Of a stretch of DNA of 64,000 nucleotides, positions 1-11,745 are shown piece after piece. Source of the DNA: Erigeron canadensis (lineage: Eukaryota > Streptophyta > Magnoliopsida > Asterales > Asteraceae). Location of the stretch: the NCBI RefSeq assembly GCF_010389155.1, contig NC_057764.1, positions 39,998,275 to 40,062,274 of the forward strand, written 5' to 3'. Every line of letters begins with the position of its first letter. Within the stretch, counting starts at the first letter, position 1. Below the pieces are notes generated by a model that worked only from the letters and a program-made list of their open reading frames with translations, was not told the origin of the DNA and searched no databases. Made by a program: the position numbers and the translations under genes.

Positions 1-1068
1 ATCCACTGATTCTCTTTCTTAATTTTGCTCCCTGATTGTTCCACATGTCATCATCTCATAGTTAGAAAGATTATTAAACTATTTCATTAGGAGGATTAAT
101 CACTTCTACTCTTCTTTTATTAACTACTCTAAATCAGCATAACATCAGTAAATCTTTTGTCACCACCAATTCAGTTCAACATCTTTTATATGTTTTCATT
201 AATTTAGGACTAAGTATTTTATAACTTTAATTTACACTTTACAAATCAAGAGCTTAGAATGATAGATATCAAGTATTATATAACAAAAATATAAAAAAAA
301 AACAAATTATGTACAAAATTTAAAGAAAAAACTCAAAAAGTCATACTTAAAAAATGAAACAGATTTTTCAACATGTTTATTGATAGATATAGTAATTTAC
401 ATAGAAATAAAAAGCAAACGGACAACAAGTTGTGGCATCACTCTTTTTTGTATATATAGCAAAAATAAGACGCTTAGAAACTACATTCATCGATCATGGC
501 ACCATGACATTACTATAGATGACATGTTGGACCCTTCAAAGTAGCTCGACAACCTCAAGGGCAGAGACGGAGCCAGGGAGAAGTATCCCTGGGTAAGGAT
601 TCTATCTCTCTCCGCATTCGGGAGTAGAGGGTGTGCTAATTCGGGAACACCCATGGGCTCGGGTCCCGAGGGAGGCGGTGCCTTGTAAAAACCTTAGGAG
701 TTATTCAGGCTAGATCTAAAAACAGAACATAACCTTCATATGACTTTCCAGGTGAGCCAGAGTTTGATATTTTTTTTTTTTTGCGAGGGGCAAAATTAAA
801 AGTTGTTTGTCATACTTATAACAGTCGTATTCAAAAATGAAAAAAAAGGACCCTAGCTTGAAAATAGAAAAAGGACCCTCCAAAGAATTTGTTATTTACA
901 CTGGGTCTAACACTCATAATTAAAAATACTAGGTTTTTTAAATAAGACCATACGTATCGAATAAGGTCTTATTAAATGAAAACGTATTTAATTCAATCAT
1001 ATAATGCAGGAAACCCCCAAAATATACTTCTTTGGATATAATTAGATCGTGTATATATATATATATAT
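1..1068. other. AT-rich intergenic DNA, no gene seen
   Basis: No convincing coding exon or RNA gene on either strand. The stretch at about 540-680 is GC-richer than its surroundings and may be transposon debris, but no matched ends were found. It finishes in a short TA repeat that is the target of the next element. Confidence 0.5.
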
Positions 1069-1460
1069 AGGGTAACACTCCGGTGAGAACAGTTTTAAAA
1101 TAAGAACGGTGAGAACACTTAAAAAATATCATTTTGATGCACTAAAAGTCCATGAAACTAACATAGTGCAGAACTAATTATCATCATTTAAGTGTTTAAC
1201 AACACATTAATCCGTCAAAATCGAAAAAATCACGTTTTTTGGTGGATGCATCATTTTGAAGAATATGCATCCAAGATGGATGCACAAAACAAAAAACATG
1301 ATTTTCTTGATTTTGACAGACCAATGTGTTGCTATACACTTAAATAATGATAATTAGTTATGCACTATGTTAGTTTTATGAATTTTTAATGCATCAAAAT
1401 GATGTTTTTTAAGTGTTCTCAACGTTCTTATTTTAAGACGGTTCTTATTTGATTGTCCCT
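1069..1460. mobile_element. Fold-back MITE inserted in a TA repeat
   Basis: Nearly the whole segment is an imperfect inverted repeat. The left arm starts AGGGTAACAC and contains AAGAACGGTGAGAACACTT. The right arm carries the complementary GTGTTCTCAACGTTCTTA and ends GATTGTCCCT. The arms converge on a centre near 1255-1285 rich in GGATGCA motifs. Runs of TA dinucleotides flank both sides, so the exact target duplication cannot be read. There is no coding capacity. The superfamily is uncertain; long arms would fit a Mutator-type MITE. Confidence 0.75.
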
Positions 1461-2294
1461 CTATATATATATATATATATGATTCCTCTACATCATGATA
1501 TTTATGATTAATTATTTGTGATAAATATATATAATAATTTGAAAGAAATTACATTTTCTATAAACAGTTTCACTATAATGTACAACACATTTACATACCC
1601 AAACATCGAAAGTTTTTTCTTAAACTATACTTATTCTTTTTATTAAAAATCAAAACAACTCGTTTTTTTAATATCTTAATGAAAAAATCTATCTTAAAAT
1701 TAATGCTCGATGACCAATGACATCCAAATAATAAGTTTATGACAAATTGACAACGAAGGTAACATTTTACATTTATATTTATTTGAAACTTTTTTTTTCT
1801 TACTTTTACTAAAAAAAAAATTACAAATATATCATTTAAATTTTAAAAAATTACATTGTATTAAAATTGGAATAGGGACAACTGACCTCGCTGCCACAAA
1901 GGTTGCAGCCATGAGCCATCCCTGCTCAAGAGCAAAAAATCCAAAGGTATTAAGTGCAATATATATTAATGTTAATAATAACATAGTAAGAGACTCCTTG
2001 ATTTGCTCTATGGTTGTCCGGCTGCTGTGCTGCCGCAGGCTCCACCTTGTTACTTTATAAGAAGTCATAAAATTATAATAAAAAAATTTTCGGTACTTGA
2101 TCTTTTTGGTACCTAAAGTTCGGAGGGTTAGCATGTGGGCATGTGCAATTATGTCCTCAAGAATAAAACATTGTTATATAATTTGGATTCATCTTAAGTG
2201 GTGGTTAATTATGGTTGAACCAGTTGATTCGACAGATATATTAAGATTGGCAAAAGTATAACATTTGATTGATTTGTTATGACATTGCAATAGA
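1461..2294. other. Intergenic; weak exon-like open frame on minus strand
   Basis: AT-rich. A 100-codon minus-strand open frame (1832-2134) stands out because its middle is less AT-biased and hydrophobic. A splice acceptor-like CAG precedes a stretch reading GWLMAATFVAARS on the minus strand at about 1890-1930. I do not recognise the protein and cannot show that it is expressed. It could be a captured or decayed exon. Confidence 0.3.
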
Positions 2295-2303
2295 TATTTA
2301 ATT

Positions 2304-3650
2304 GGGATTAAGGCACCGGAATATAACCAACTATGACCGAATGGTTAATCAACTATGACCGAATGGTTATGTAATGTAATGACCTATTAAAACAGTTATT
2401 CAATGTATGTACTTATATATTTTGGGTTATGTAATGTAACGGGTGACCTGCTGAATAGGTAGCCGGTTACCATTAAATTTCTATTAAATGAATTACCTAG
2501 GTGGCATGTTGACATGCATGTATACTTCTTCAGTTCTTCATACATGGCTAAAAATATGTTCTCGTTTTTTATAACTGATATATAGTACATCTCATTCAAG
2601 AACAAATCTGGAAAGTTTAAATATTTGATGATACTTTTTAAACAAAATTTAAAAATCAAATAAAAACGGAAAAGGAGGTCCAATCTCAATCGCATCTTCC
2701 GGCAACACCGCATACCACTTACCACCGGAGCGAAATGGTGTCGTATGCGGTTGTAAGCATGTTCCGATTTGGGTTGTAAACAATATAGTAGATCAGTAAG
2801 TTATATAGTTTTGATTGGAAAACTCAAAAACACAAATTCACCATCTCAGTTCAACGTTTAACCGAAATCTGTAGAGTCACCGGAATCTGCTCGTGTAATG
2901 GATCTTTAATCGGATTCTAGAAAGTCAAATTCAATGTTTGGAACACAAACGGAATTTGTATCTAAACGGGTTTTGATAATCTGTACATCAAGTTTATTGG
3001 AGAAGAGTAATTGGAAACTAATAATTTGTTAGAAAACAGCAGATTCCGGGAACCAGTTGCAGATTCCGACATCGGCATTACCCAATGATTTCAGTCGACC
3101 ATGTCACCGCCACCATCCCCCAAACGATTTCAACATCATCATCAAGAAATCCGATTTCAAGATTTACAAATCTTAAGGAAGCGGCGACCGAAAGTTTTTA
3201 GATCTGGCGAACCACAATACCTTCCACCACCACCTCGTTACTTTGACTTGGGTTTATTTTAAGTTTGGTCTGAATATATGAATCGGTAACATCAAGAGAA
3301 GTGATTTGCTCGTTACAGGAGAAGTTTTGAGGATATATATATATATAGTAAATAATAAATCATTTTCTAATAAACCATAATCCAAGTAAGCAATAATGGT
3401 TGACTAGGCAAGTGACGTGGTAAGTGATAGCGTGACATGGCAATTACCTGTTACAGCTAGGCAATTATCCGGTAGTAGACATTACATAGCCCAAAATATA
3501 TAGGTACATGCATCAAATAGCTGTTTTAGTAGGTCACTACATTACATAACCATTTGGTCATAGTTGGTTACATTAAATAGCTGTTTTAGTAGGTCACTAC
3601 ATTACATAACCATTTGGTCATAGTTGGTTACATTTCGGTGCCATAATTCC
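2304..3650. mobile_element. Mutator-like element with long TIRs and 9-bp TSD
   Basis: The two ends are inverted copies over roughly 200 bp: the left begins GGGATTAAGGCACCGGAATA and the right ends in the complement, TTCGGTGCCATAATTCC. Both flanks carry the identical 9-mer TATTTAATT (2295-2303 and 3651-3659), the duplication length typical of Mutator elements. The interior has no transposase. It includes a GC-richer segment (about 2650-3250) that could be captured host sequence but has no intact frame I recognise. This is a non-autonomous MULE of 1347 bp. Confidence 0.85.
3515..3634. repeat. Perfect tandem duplication, 2 x 60 bp, inside MULE TIR
   Basis: Two identical 60-bp units (3515-3574 and 3575-3634) lie in the right terminal inverted repeat of the MULE. 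Each includes AGTAGGTCACTACATTACAT. The left TIR carries a shorter internal duplication (CAACTATGACCGAATGGTTA, twice in 2318-2370). Confidence 0.9.
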
Positions 3651-3659
3651 TATTTAATT

Positions 3660-6600
3660 TGTGAGGGCATCATGAATTTTTTCACCGTATCAAATTAAAT
3701 TATAAATTTTGCCTTATAAAATTTTTCTTTATCAACTTTAATTGTATATAATATTTATTTATGTTATGTAATACTTTATTTCTCTATATAACTAAGAAAT
3801 GATAGTTTTTTTCTTAGTTGACAATTATGAGAGAATGTTTTATAAAATTTTTCATTATGTGTCATATTTCCATTAATTTCATAATTTTAAGCATTCCATG
3901 TCATTTAAATTATTCTTAAACAATTATCCTAATCTTCATTAAATAATAATAAAAAAACTAAACCATCTCTTTAGACTTATTATTATGGATTTCTTCATCA
4001 CAAAGTTACGGTTGTTAGTATTCTTAACAAAAGAATTTTAGTTTGAATTAATTTGGGATATTTTATAATTATATTTTATCTATTTTGTTTTGATTTAATT
4101 ATTTTAAAAATATTATCTCGAGTCACCTGACATATATCTAAAAGTTTCCATCCTTTTAAAATATACGTACGTTATAATGGGCTTAGCAAACAATCCTTTT
4201 TATATCAACTACAATTATACATCAAACCTTTGAAATATTTGATAGCTCAATCCTTAATTAGTACTCGTATCACTATTACCATTAGTTTCTCTATATAACT
4301 AAAAGAAAATATGTTTTTTCTTATGTGACATTTTTAGTTTTTTACCACATTAAATTTTTAATGAGGTGTCATTTTTTTATTTAAATTGTTATATCTATGT
4401 TGTTATGTATCATTTTAATCATCAATTTTAATCCCAATCATCAATCATAATTCTAATCATTAATATTTATTTTTTTATCTTTCTATACAAGTACAAAGAT
4501 GTTTATATACATTACACTATGTTTTTCTTTATTCAATGATAATTATCTTTTACCAAATAAGATTGTTTTTTATATTATTTTATTATTTTAAAAAATATTT
4601 ATTATATTATATTTAATAATTATATATCATAAGAAAGACTTTTATGATTTATAAAATATTTATGTTTCATTAGTTACGCTTTTAAATATTTGACGTATAT
4701 TATATATTCATAAACTATAATTTTATTGTTTGTATCAGTCAGTTTTTATATTATCATAAGTTATAACTAATTATGTAACTATCAGTTATTGTATTTTTTA
4801 TTTATGTTCTTAGTTATTCCGCACAACGTGGGGGTTTAATTTAGTATAATATATAAGAATAGTTTTTGTTTTAAATATATTTTTTATTAATATAATTCTC
4901 ATTAAGCATTATATTACATAGATAAAAATATTTATGGTCAAATGTTTTGAAAAGAAAATCTTAACAAACCAAATTAAAACATTTTAATTGGTACAAAGGG
5001 GAATAAATTAGTTGAAATTTATATTTGCCTCCATGATCAATTTTATCTTTTCTCTAATGATGATGTTAGTTGTCGTTATTTGTCAATAAAAAAAAAATCC
5101 AAATAATATTTAGTACCGAGAAAAACTGTACCTAACCATTTAGTCGCTGGATGAAGCCTTCTAGAAACTTATGTGATTTTTGTGAAGTTTAAAAGTTTAA
5201 AGGATAGAACTATAGAAGTAACATGATTGATTTCTTTACAAGAGTGAAATGATAAATTGAGATGAGATGTGCTATAAATTAATAAAATAAATCAAAATTT
5301 CGTGCCTCACTAGTCAACTTTGAACGAATTTAACTTACAGAGGCGCTAAAATCGGGTTTACAGTATGCACGACGATAAATCATTTTATCATTTTTATTTA
5401 TAATTTTTAATCGAGAATAGTCAGAAAGCCGGTTATCGTCGGCTACCGAGTATATATATATTTTAAAACTTTCAATGAAGTGAGTAAAAAGTTTCTAAAA
5501 AATCAGACCACAGAGTGGCCTTCAAGTTGAGGACTACTTAATTTTTTGTTTTATTCATTCACAGCATTCACATTTACAATTGATTTATTCATAATACCAC
5601 GTAAGGGCGCCTTCTCTAAAGATTTGTAGGTGTCAATCGAGTGTAAATGGCTCATAGGTTAAACATAATAAATTATATTTATATATTTTTCTTAACAACG
5701 AGTTTATATTATATAAGTTAATTTTTAAAAACGACGATAAATGTTATATCAATAAACATAGCAAAAGTTATTCTTCAAGAAACTAAAAAGAATGCAAAAT
5801 TATAAAGTAAAAATTTGCAATTAATCGCTATCTATATGAAATAAAAACAAAGAGAAAAATATCATCTGCAAGTTAAAATAAAGGTGGAGACAAGGACAAT
5901 TTGTGATCAATTTGACGAAATGAGAGCACCGCTTGACTTCGATTATTATGACTGTTTGAATTTTTTTCCCCTTTATAAGACGGTAAAATTTTTAAATTTT
6001 TATATATATACAACATTAAAAAAATATATATCGGGCCCTCTAAAAAAAGGGTCTCGGTTCGTCGCCCACTTTGTCCACACTATAGACCGGCCCTGCCACA
6101 TAACAGGTTAAAACCAAAACCAAACATACAAAATTGTAAGAAAAATATATCTAGTGAATATCAATGTAATGTATAACATTTTAAAGTTAAAAATGGATAT
6201 AAAAAAATACGTGTTATCAAAGTTATAAATAATTAGTGGCGACGGACGGTGCCAAGTGAGAATGCCTATAATGTATAGGAGGTGATATTAATACCACTAA
6301 TTTTTATACATTTACTATAAATATAAATTTATAAATTACTGACTTGTACAGTTAGTTGTAGAACATGTATATCGTGATAGATTGCTTAAAAAAAAAAATA
6401 GCACGTTTATCATTTTCCATAATGTATTGAGTTGTGGTCTTTTTTAGTTACAAAATATAAATTAAAAATATACGATATGAATGTTATAGTACGTCGTTTT
6501 GTTTAACTAAATATTGCATACGTGTATCTATCTTTGGTCAGACACACCATGAGGCTGCCAAAGGTGGTTCAATTATTCAACTCTTCTGCATGTGAAAACT

Positions 6601-6833
6601 TCGAGAACATAGTCTTTCAGTATTGTAAATTTTGATTCAATATTGTTGGGTTTTTTTTTTTTTTTTAAATTTTAAACAGAAATGGTAATTTGACTCAACG
6701 ATAGTGACTTTTCATGGTTCGGTAGAGATCGATCACGTCATCAACACAGTAAATCCGATGACATGACTGACGGTGAAAGTCTTAATATGCATTTTGTAAA
6801 ATTACAGTAAATCAATCACGTGTAATTTACAGT
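3660..6833. other. AT-rich intergenic DNA with degenerate Helitron-like ends
   Basis: No gene supported. Two similar segments begin TCTCTATATAACTAA (about 3781 and 4289), a start typical of plant Helitrons. Near 4820-4848, CCGCACAACGTGGGGGTTTA precedes TTTAGT, like a decayed Helitron hairpin and CTRR end. An open frame at 5884-6111 is AT-rich and ends near TAGACCGGCCCTG, which looks like a transposon terminus rather than a protein gene. Confidence 0.4.
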
Positions 6834-6985
6834 AACTTCTAATTAAAATTGTCTCATTTTCTATATGTGAATCAATAGAGGTCGGATTTTTAACTTAAAA
6901 ATTTTTGATGTGAAATCCAAAATCTCAAGAAATCCGGCCTCTATTGATTTACATATAGAAAATGAGAAAATTTTAATTAGAAGTT
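6834..6985. repeat. Long hairpin, about 55-nt arms
   Basis: The left arm (6834-6888) starts AACTTCTAATTAAAATTGTC. The right arm (6931-6985) ends TTTTAATTAGAAGTT. The arms pair with few mismatches around a 42-nt loop. A transcript on either strand would fold into a long stem. It could be a small MITE or a young MIR-like locus. No target duplication was identified. Confidence 0.75.
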
Positions 6986-8260
6986 GAACATCTCATGACA
7001 ATCATGTGTCACCACATAATTAATTCATAAAATAACGACAAGATAATTTTCGTTAGAATCTTCAAACTGTTATATTTCGATCATATTTGTATTCAAAAGA
7101 CTCTAATTCGTTTATTTTATTTTGTTGATCTAACATCGTATTCAAATTAAACGACAAACTTTCACAATGATCATATACACGTTTCTGTAGTAGTGACACG
7201 TTGTTAAATGCTAGAAGCGTGCCAGTCAGAAGGGGTTCCTAAAATAGTCTCATATTTGAAAGGAAAACCCACTTTATATTGCCGACTATTACAAGAAGAG
7301 TAGTTTCGCACAATTAGTATTACTAACTAATAGCTACAATAATTATACCGACGCATAATATTAATAAGCAACTATATATAATAATGTTTTACGTACATCC
7401 ATCCATAAGTAAAAAACTCAAGCATTTTTTCTCCAAGGCAAATTTAATACACCACGTACGTAATTATATAATGATCGACACAATTATCTCTCACGAGACT
7501 TAGTGGGCAACGACACATGCATACCACAAAGCTAGAAGCCATTGATCGAGTAGACAATCGAAGTTCAATGAATGGTACACGAGTACGTCGTACGTAATTT
7601 CAAAGATAGAAAAATAGATCGAGTCTAGCTAGCCATTATTAGCTCATTAGAGGGTAACGTACGTACCTTGCAAAATTTGATATCGAGCATGAATTGAAGT
7701 GTCTATACAACAATTTATTAACGCTTTTAATTTATAAACCTTTATATCTATAGTGCATAAGCTTTTTATAGTTACATAATTAAGATAAGATTGTGGACTG
7801 TGTATATCATTAGGTATATACTTATTTACACACGTGAGTGTATTTGGAGATTGAAGAAAGTTGTTGAATCACGTTTACACGCAATTTTTTTAAAATAGAC
7901 GATCCTCGTTTATACGCAATTTGATCATGGATATTGATATTGATCGCAATCAAGTGATTTATTTGTTTACATGCAATTCAACCCACGCGCAACTCAAGGG
8001 AATATTAAATGACGATCGCAATCAATTAAGTGGATTTATTGTTTGCACAAGCTTGCAACATTTCAAGAAGAGCCTAATGGTAAGTAAAATATTTGTCACC
8101 TTAACGTCTCAAGTTTTATCTCTGTTTGTAATTATAAATAATTCCTTTAAGGTTCTCGTTATCAATGAAGTCTAAACCTACATGTGAAGTTTAAATACGT
8201 GGGTTCGATCCTTTGGGGTATCCAAATCATGTGGAGAATAAGATGGAGGTAATGTATCGG
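6986..8260. other. Intergenic, no gene seen
   Basis: AT-rich sequence without supported exons. The open frame at 7921-8175 has no recognisable protein features and looks like a chance frame. Confidence 0.5.
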
Positions 8261-8462
8261 CAGGGGGTGCCTAAAGGGGGGGGGGGGGGCTAAATGGCTA
8301 ATGCCCCCTTCAAAATTTAAATTTTGTTATATATTTTTAAACTTTTATGGATTTTAAAAATTTTTCTATAGGTTTTTAACATTTTGTATCCCCTTTTAGA
8401 TTTATATTTCATGAATTTTTTAATTTTGCCCCCTCCGAAATTTTTTTCTAATACCGCCTCTG
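8261..8462. mobile_element. Small non-autonomous hAT-type element
   Basis: The left end is CAGGGGGTGCC and the right end is ACCGCCTCTG, the CAGNGGC-type termini of hAT transposons. The eight bases on each side are similar (TGTATCGG and TATATCGA), fitting a decayed 8-bp target duplication. The interior is AT-rich and non-coding. Confidence 0.6.
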
Positions 8463-9459
8463 TATATCGACATCATATAGCTCATACGGGATGAATCAAT
8501 AGGTATCCAATTATATTATCGTGTTCCTCCATTAGCTTTTAACATTTCAAGAAGATTGGATACCAATAGCTATCAAGTGGTATTGTTGTACACTTGTACA
8601 TAAGACAATCTGCACGTCTAAAATAACCACTTTTTAATTTCCGTTTTGAGTTCTAATCCGAGCTATCTTATATTTTTTTCCTTACGTAATTACATTACTA
8701 GAAAATTTTAGAAAAATAAGCATTAATCATCTTAAATTTTAAATTTTTATTGATGGTAGTCCACGTATGTGAAGGTATTATATATGGGTATATCCATCCA
8801 TGTAATATGTATAATAGTACAGTGACTGTACAATGCAACGGGGTTGATGATTATGTCGATCATGTTAAACAATTAGCTATTGATGCTGACTAATGTGTGG
8901 TTTATCTATATAACATCGATTTTTGGTTAATTGCTAACTTGACTAAGGGTTTGTTTTTTTTAACCATAAAGTACTAAGTGGATTAATTAACTGAATAAAT
9001 ACTGATTGAATAATAATAATACGTACAATTGAGTCAATTTGTTTAATTTAGCAAGTTAAGTTTTTTTCTTTTGTTAAGTCTGTTGGGTTATAAATAACTT
9101 ATTTATATTACAAATTTTTTATCTTGACTATATTTGGATTAGTTTTTGATGGTTATAAAAAGTAAAATAAAATTATAAAACGAACTTAAGTGTAATTGTT
9201 AAAGATAATAATGCATGCATGAGAATATTTTACATATTCATACGATACAAAGACTAAGTTAAAATGTTAGATTTGTATAAATTATAAAAAAAATTATAAA
9301 TACGGGAAGTATGATGCATGGTAAGGGTTTATGCATGTTTACTTTATGAAAAAATCTCTGGATTTTGAAGATTTAATTAAGTAACCACATGTAAGTTGAT
9401 TAAGATCGAATGAATCCAATAATAAGCAAATGTAATCAGTGTGTAAACAGCAAATTAAA

Positions 9460-9494
<35 letters not shown>

Positions 9495-11745
9495 GTATCA
9501 AAAACAAAATAGTACGTAAACGTGTTGAACAATGGGTTAGACTTCAAATTACAACCTAACCTCTTTAAAAGTTATTCAATTAAGTAGTACCAGCTTTAAT
9601 TCCTTTCCAGTTTATGAGTTTGTTTTGAGGAAGCAATAATTTTAATTGGAAAGCTACAGGTTGTACGAATTTGAATTCCTGTGAAATCGTTCTTTATTTT
9701 TCCTGTGAAATCTTAAGGTGTGGGGTGTCTTATGCGTCTAATCTTTCTTTAATTAGTTTAGTACTATTTGATAGAACACGTAATTTTGATTAATCAATTA
9801 TTATCATAATTATAACCATACTTGATAAAATTGGAACAGTTGATTATTGCCCAAATGGACCGCAAGATGAAGTTTATTTATCTCAAATGCAAAAACATCG
9901 AATGTCATGAACGATTGGGAGCTAGTTGGAGAGTTATAAAGTGTTGTCTGGTTTCCTCCAACCAATACATACAACTTATTATGTGAGGTTTCAGCCCAAA
10001 ATATAGATCACAAAAACTATTTTCAATCAATTATTACCATTTAAGCAACCTGTCTACTATATATAATATCAGATCCCCAAAGAAATCCACCGTTTCGTCA
10101 TTCCTTACAATTTGAAGTGTGGATGCCATCAAAGGTTAAAAGATATATGACTTGTAAATTATTACAATAATAATTATACCGCTATTCACGTTTACTCTAG
10201 TTCAGTTCAAGTATTCAACTTCAAATAATGGGTGAAGATTGCAATAGTAGCAAAATGAGTTCGTAATTTAATTTGGTTCAGTGAATTTGAGGATTTGTGT
10301 CCACATGACCATATATAAGTATATAACAATTATTGACCTAACAACGATAATGTGGTAGTCCACATCATCATATAATGCAACCAAATGACCAATGAACCAA
10401 ATGTTCTCTCACTACTTCTGTGGATGGCAACTTGTACGTTATAATCTGATATGTTTGACTTTCAAAAGTTGGAATTTACGAGTACCTTTGAACCACTAAA
10501 ACGTGACCAATAAGTTAAGTTCTTCTAGAACCTTTAGCCCCCGACTCCTATTATAACGCATATAGGACAATGTACAACCTATTGTCCAATTTAAAACCGT
10601 ATAGAAATATGATTAATAAATATTCTCCTAAAAGTTCCTTTGAACCTCCAAAACGATATCTCACTAACATCATTTCTTTATTTTGTCACGTGTCACGATC
10701 TTATAAACTAAGAAGATTTTTAACAGGATTAATTAAAATGACATATATTTCCCATTTAATATTACATATAATTATAATTAAAAGAAGAGTTTTGCTAAAC
10801 ACATTTTTAAAAGCTGTAGTTAAGATGTATTAAATAATTTTACATTTACCATAAAATTCAATAGTGAGTATTTAATATGAAAAGTGCAAGTTTGTATGGA
10901 CATTAAGTGTAAATGGATGCATTTAGCATTTTTCTTAAAAGAAAGTGAAATAATTGAAGTGTATCATTTCTCGTCAAAATCCAAAACATATATGCTACAT
11001 GAACATTTTTTATTTCAATCTCTTGCGGATAAGTTCGTATTCAAAATGTATGTGTTGTGTATCATACAAAAACTAGCCAGCATGCCTGCATTTGTGTGCT
11101 TATTACTATATAAAAACTTTGAAAAGGAAGCAAAGTAGCATCAATTAGCCAGTTAGATGAACAAATAAATTGACATATATACACAAAAATAAAAGATGAC
11201 AAGGTTGAGATGAACACGTTTATTATTAATAACCACAGTAGTGTTTTAGGTCATTAGTTATAAATTATGTTTTGACTTGTTGACTTTGACTGGAGCTTCA
11301 TTTCCCATTGTAACACAATATATGTTTTAATTCTTTGCGCATTATTTTAACATTATTGTTAAACAAATTAAAAAAGTTGTACATTAAACAAATTCTAAAA
11401 TTATTCTATAATATACTGTATCATAGCATAAAGATGTGTGAAACAATAATGAATCATCATAACATTTGATAAACCAACTGTTGTACTTCTTAGACAAATC
11501 ATCATCTAAAGACATTTTAGAATATTCAACTAAGTTCGAATTCATCAAATCAATGCTAATAAAGACTGTTGGACTTTCAAATATAATTCAAGTTAAACTT
11601 CTTACAATATCGTAGAATCAAACTTCTTACAATACGCATCCCCTTTGATCATATGATGTAAACCAGATGATATTTTTGTATGCTGAGAGCAAATATAGTG
11701 TAAAAGAAGGGTAGGGGTTAAAGTTTTTACTTACATTGTACAGAA
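8463..11745. other. Intergenic, no gene seen
   Basis: About 3.3 kb of AT-rich DNA without supported exons on either strand. Short open frames at 10570-10833 and 10884-11138 have AT-driven composition and no recognisable motif. It includes the downstream flank of the minus-strand MPS1 gene. Confidence 0.5.
9461..9494. repeat. (GT)7(AT)10 microsatellite
   Basis: Seven GT units are followed directly by ten AT units, with no interruption. Confidence 0.95.

Noticed and set aside
1832..2134. A 100-aa minus-strand protein gene
   Set aside because: No recognisable family, AT-driven termini and no promoter or conservation evidence; kept only as a weak exon-like note.
10570..11138. Two plus-strand open frames as small genes
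   Set aside because: AT-rich composition, no motifs and no splice context; expected by chance in this DNA.
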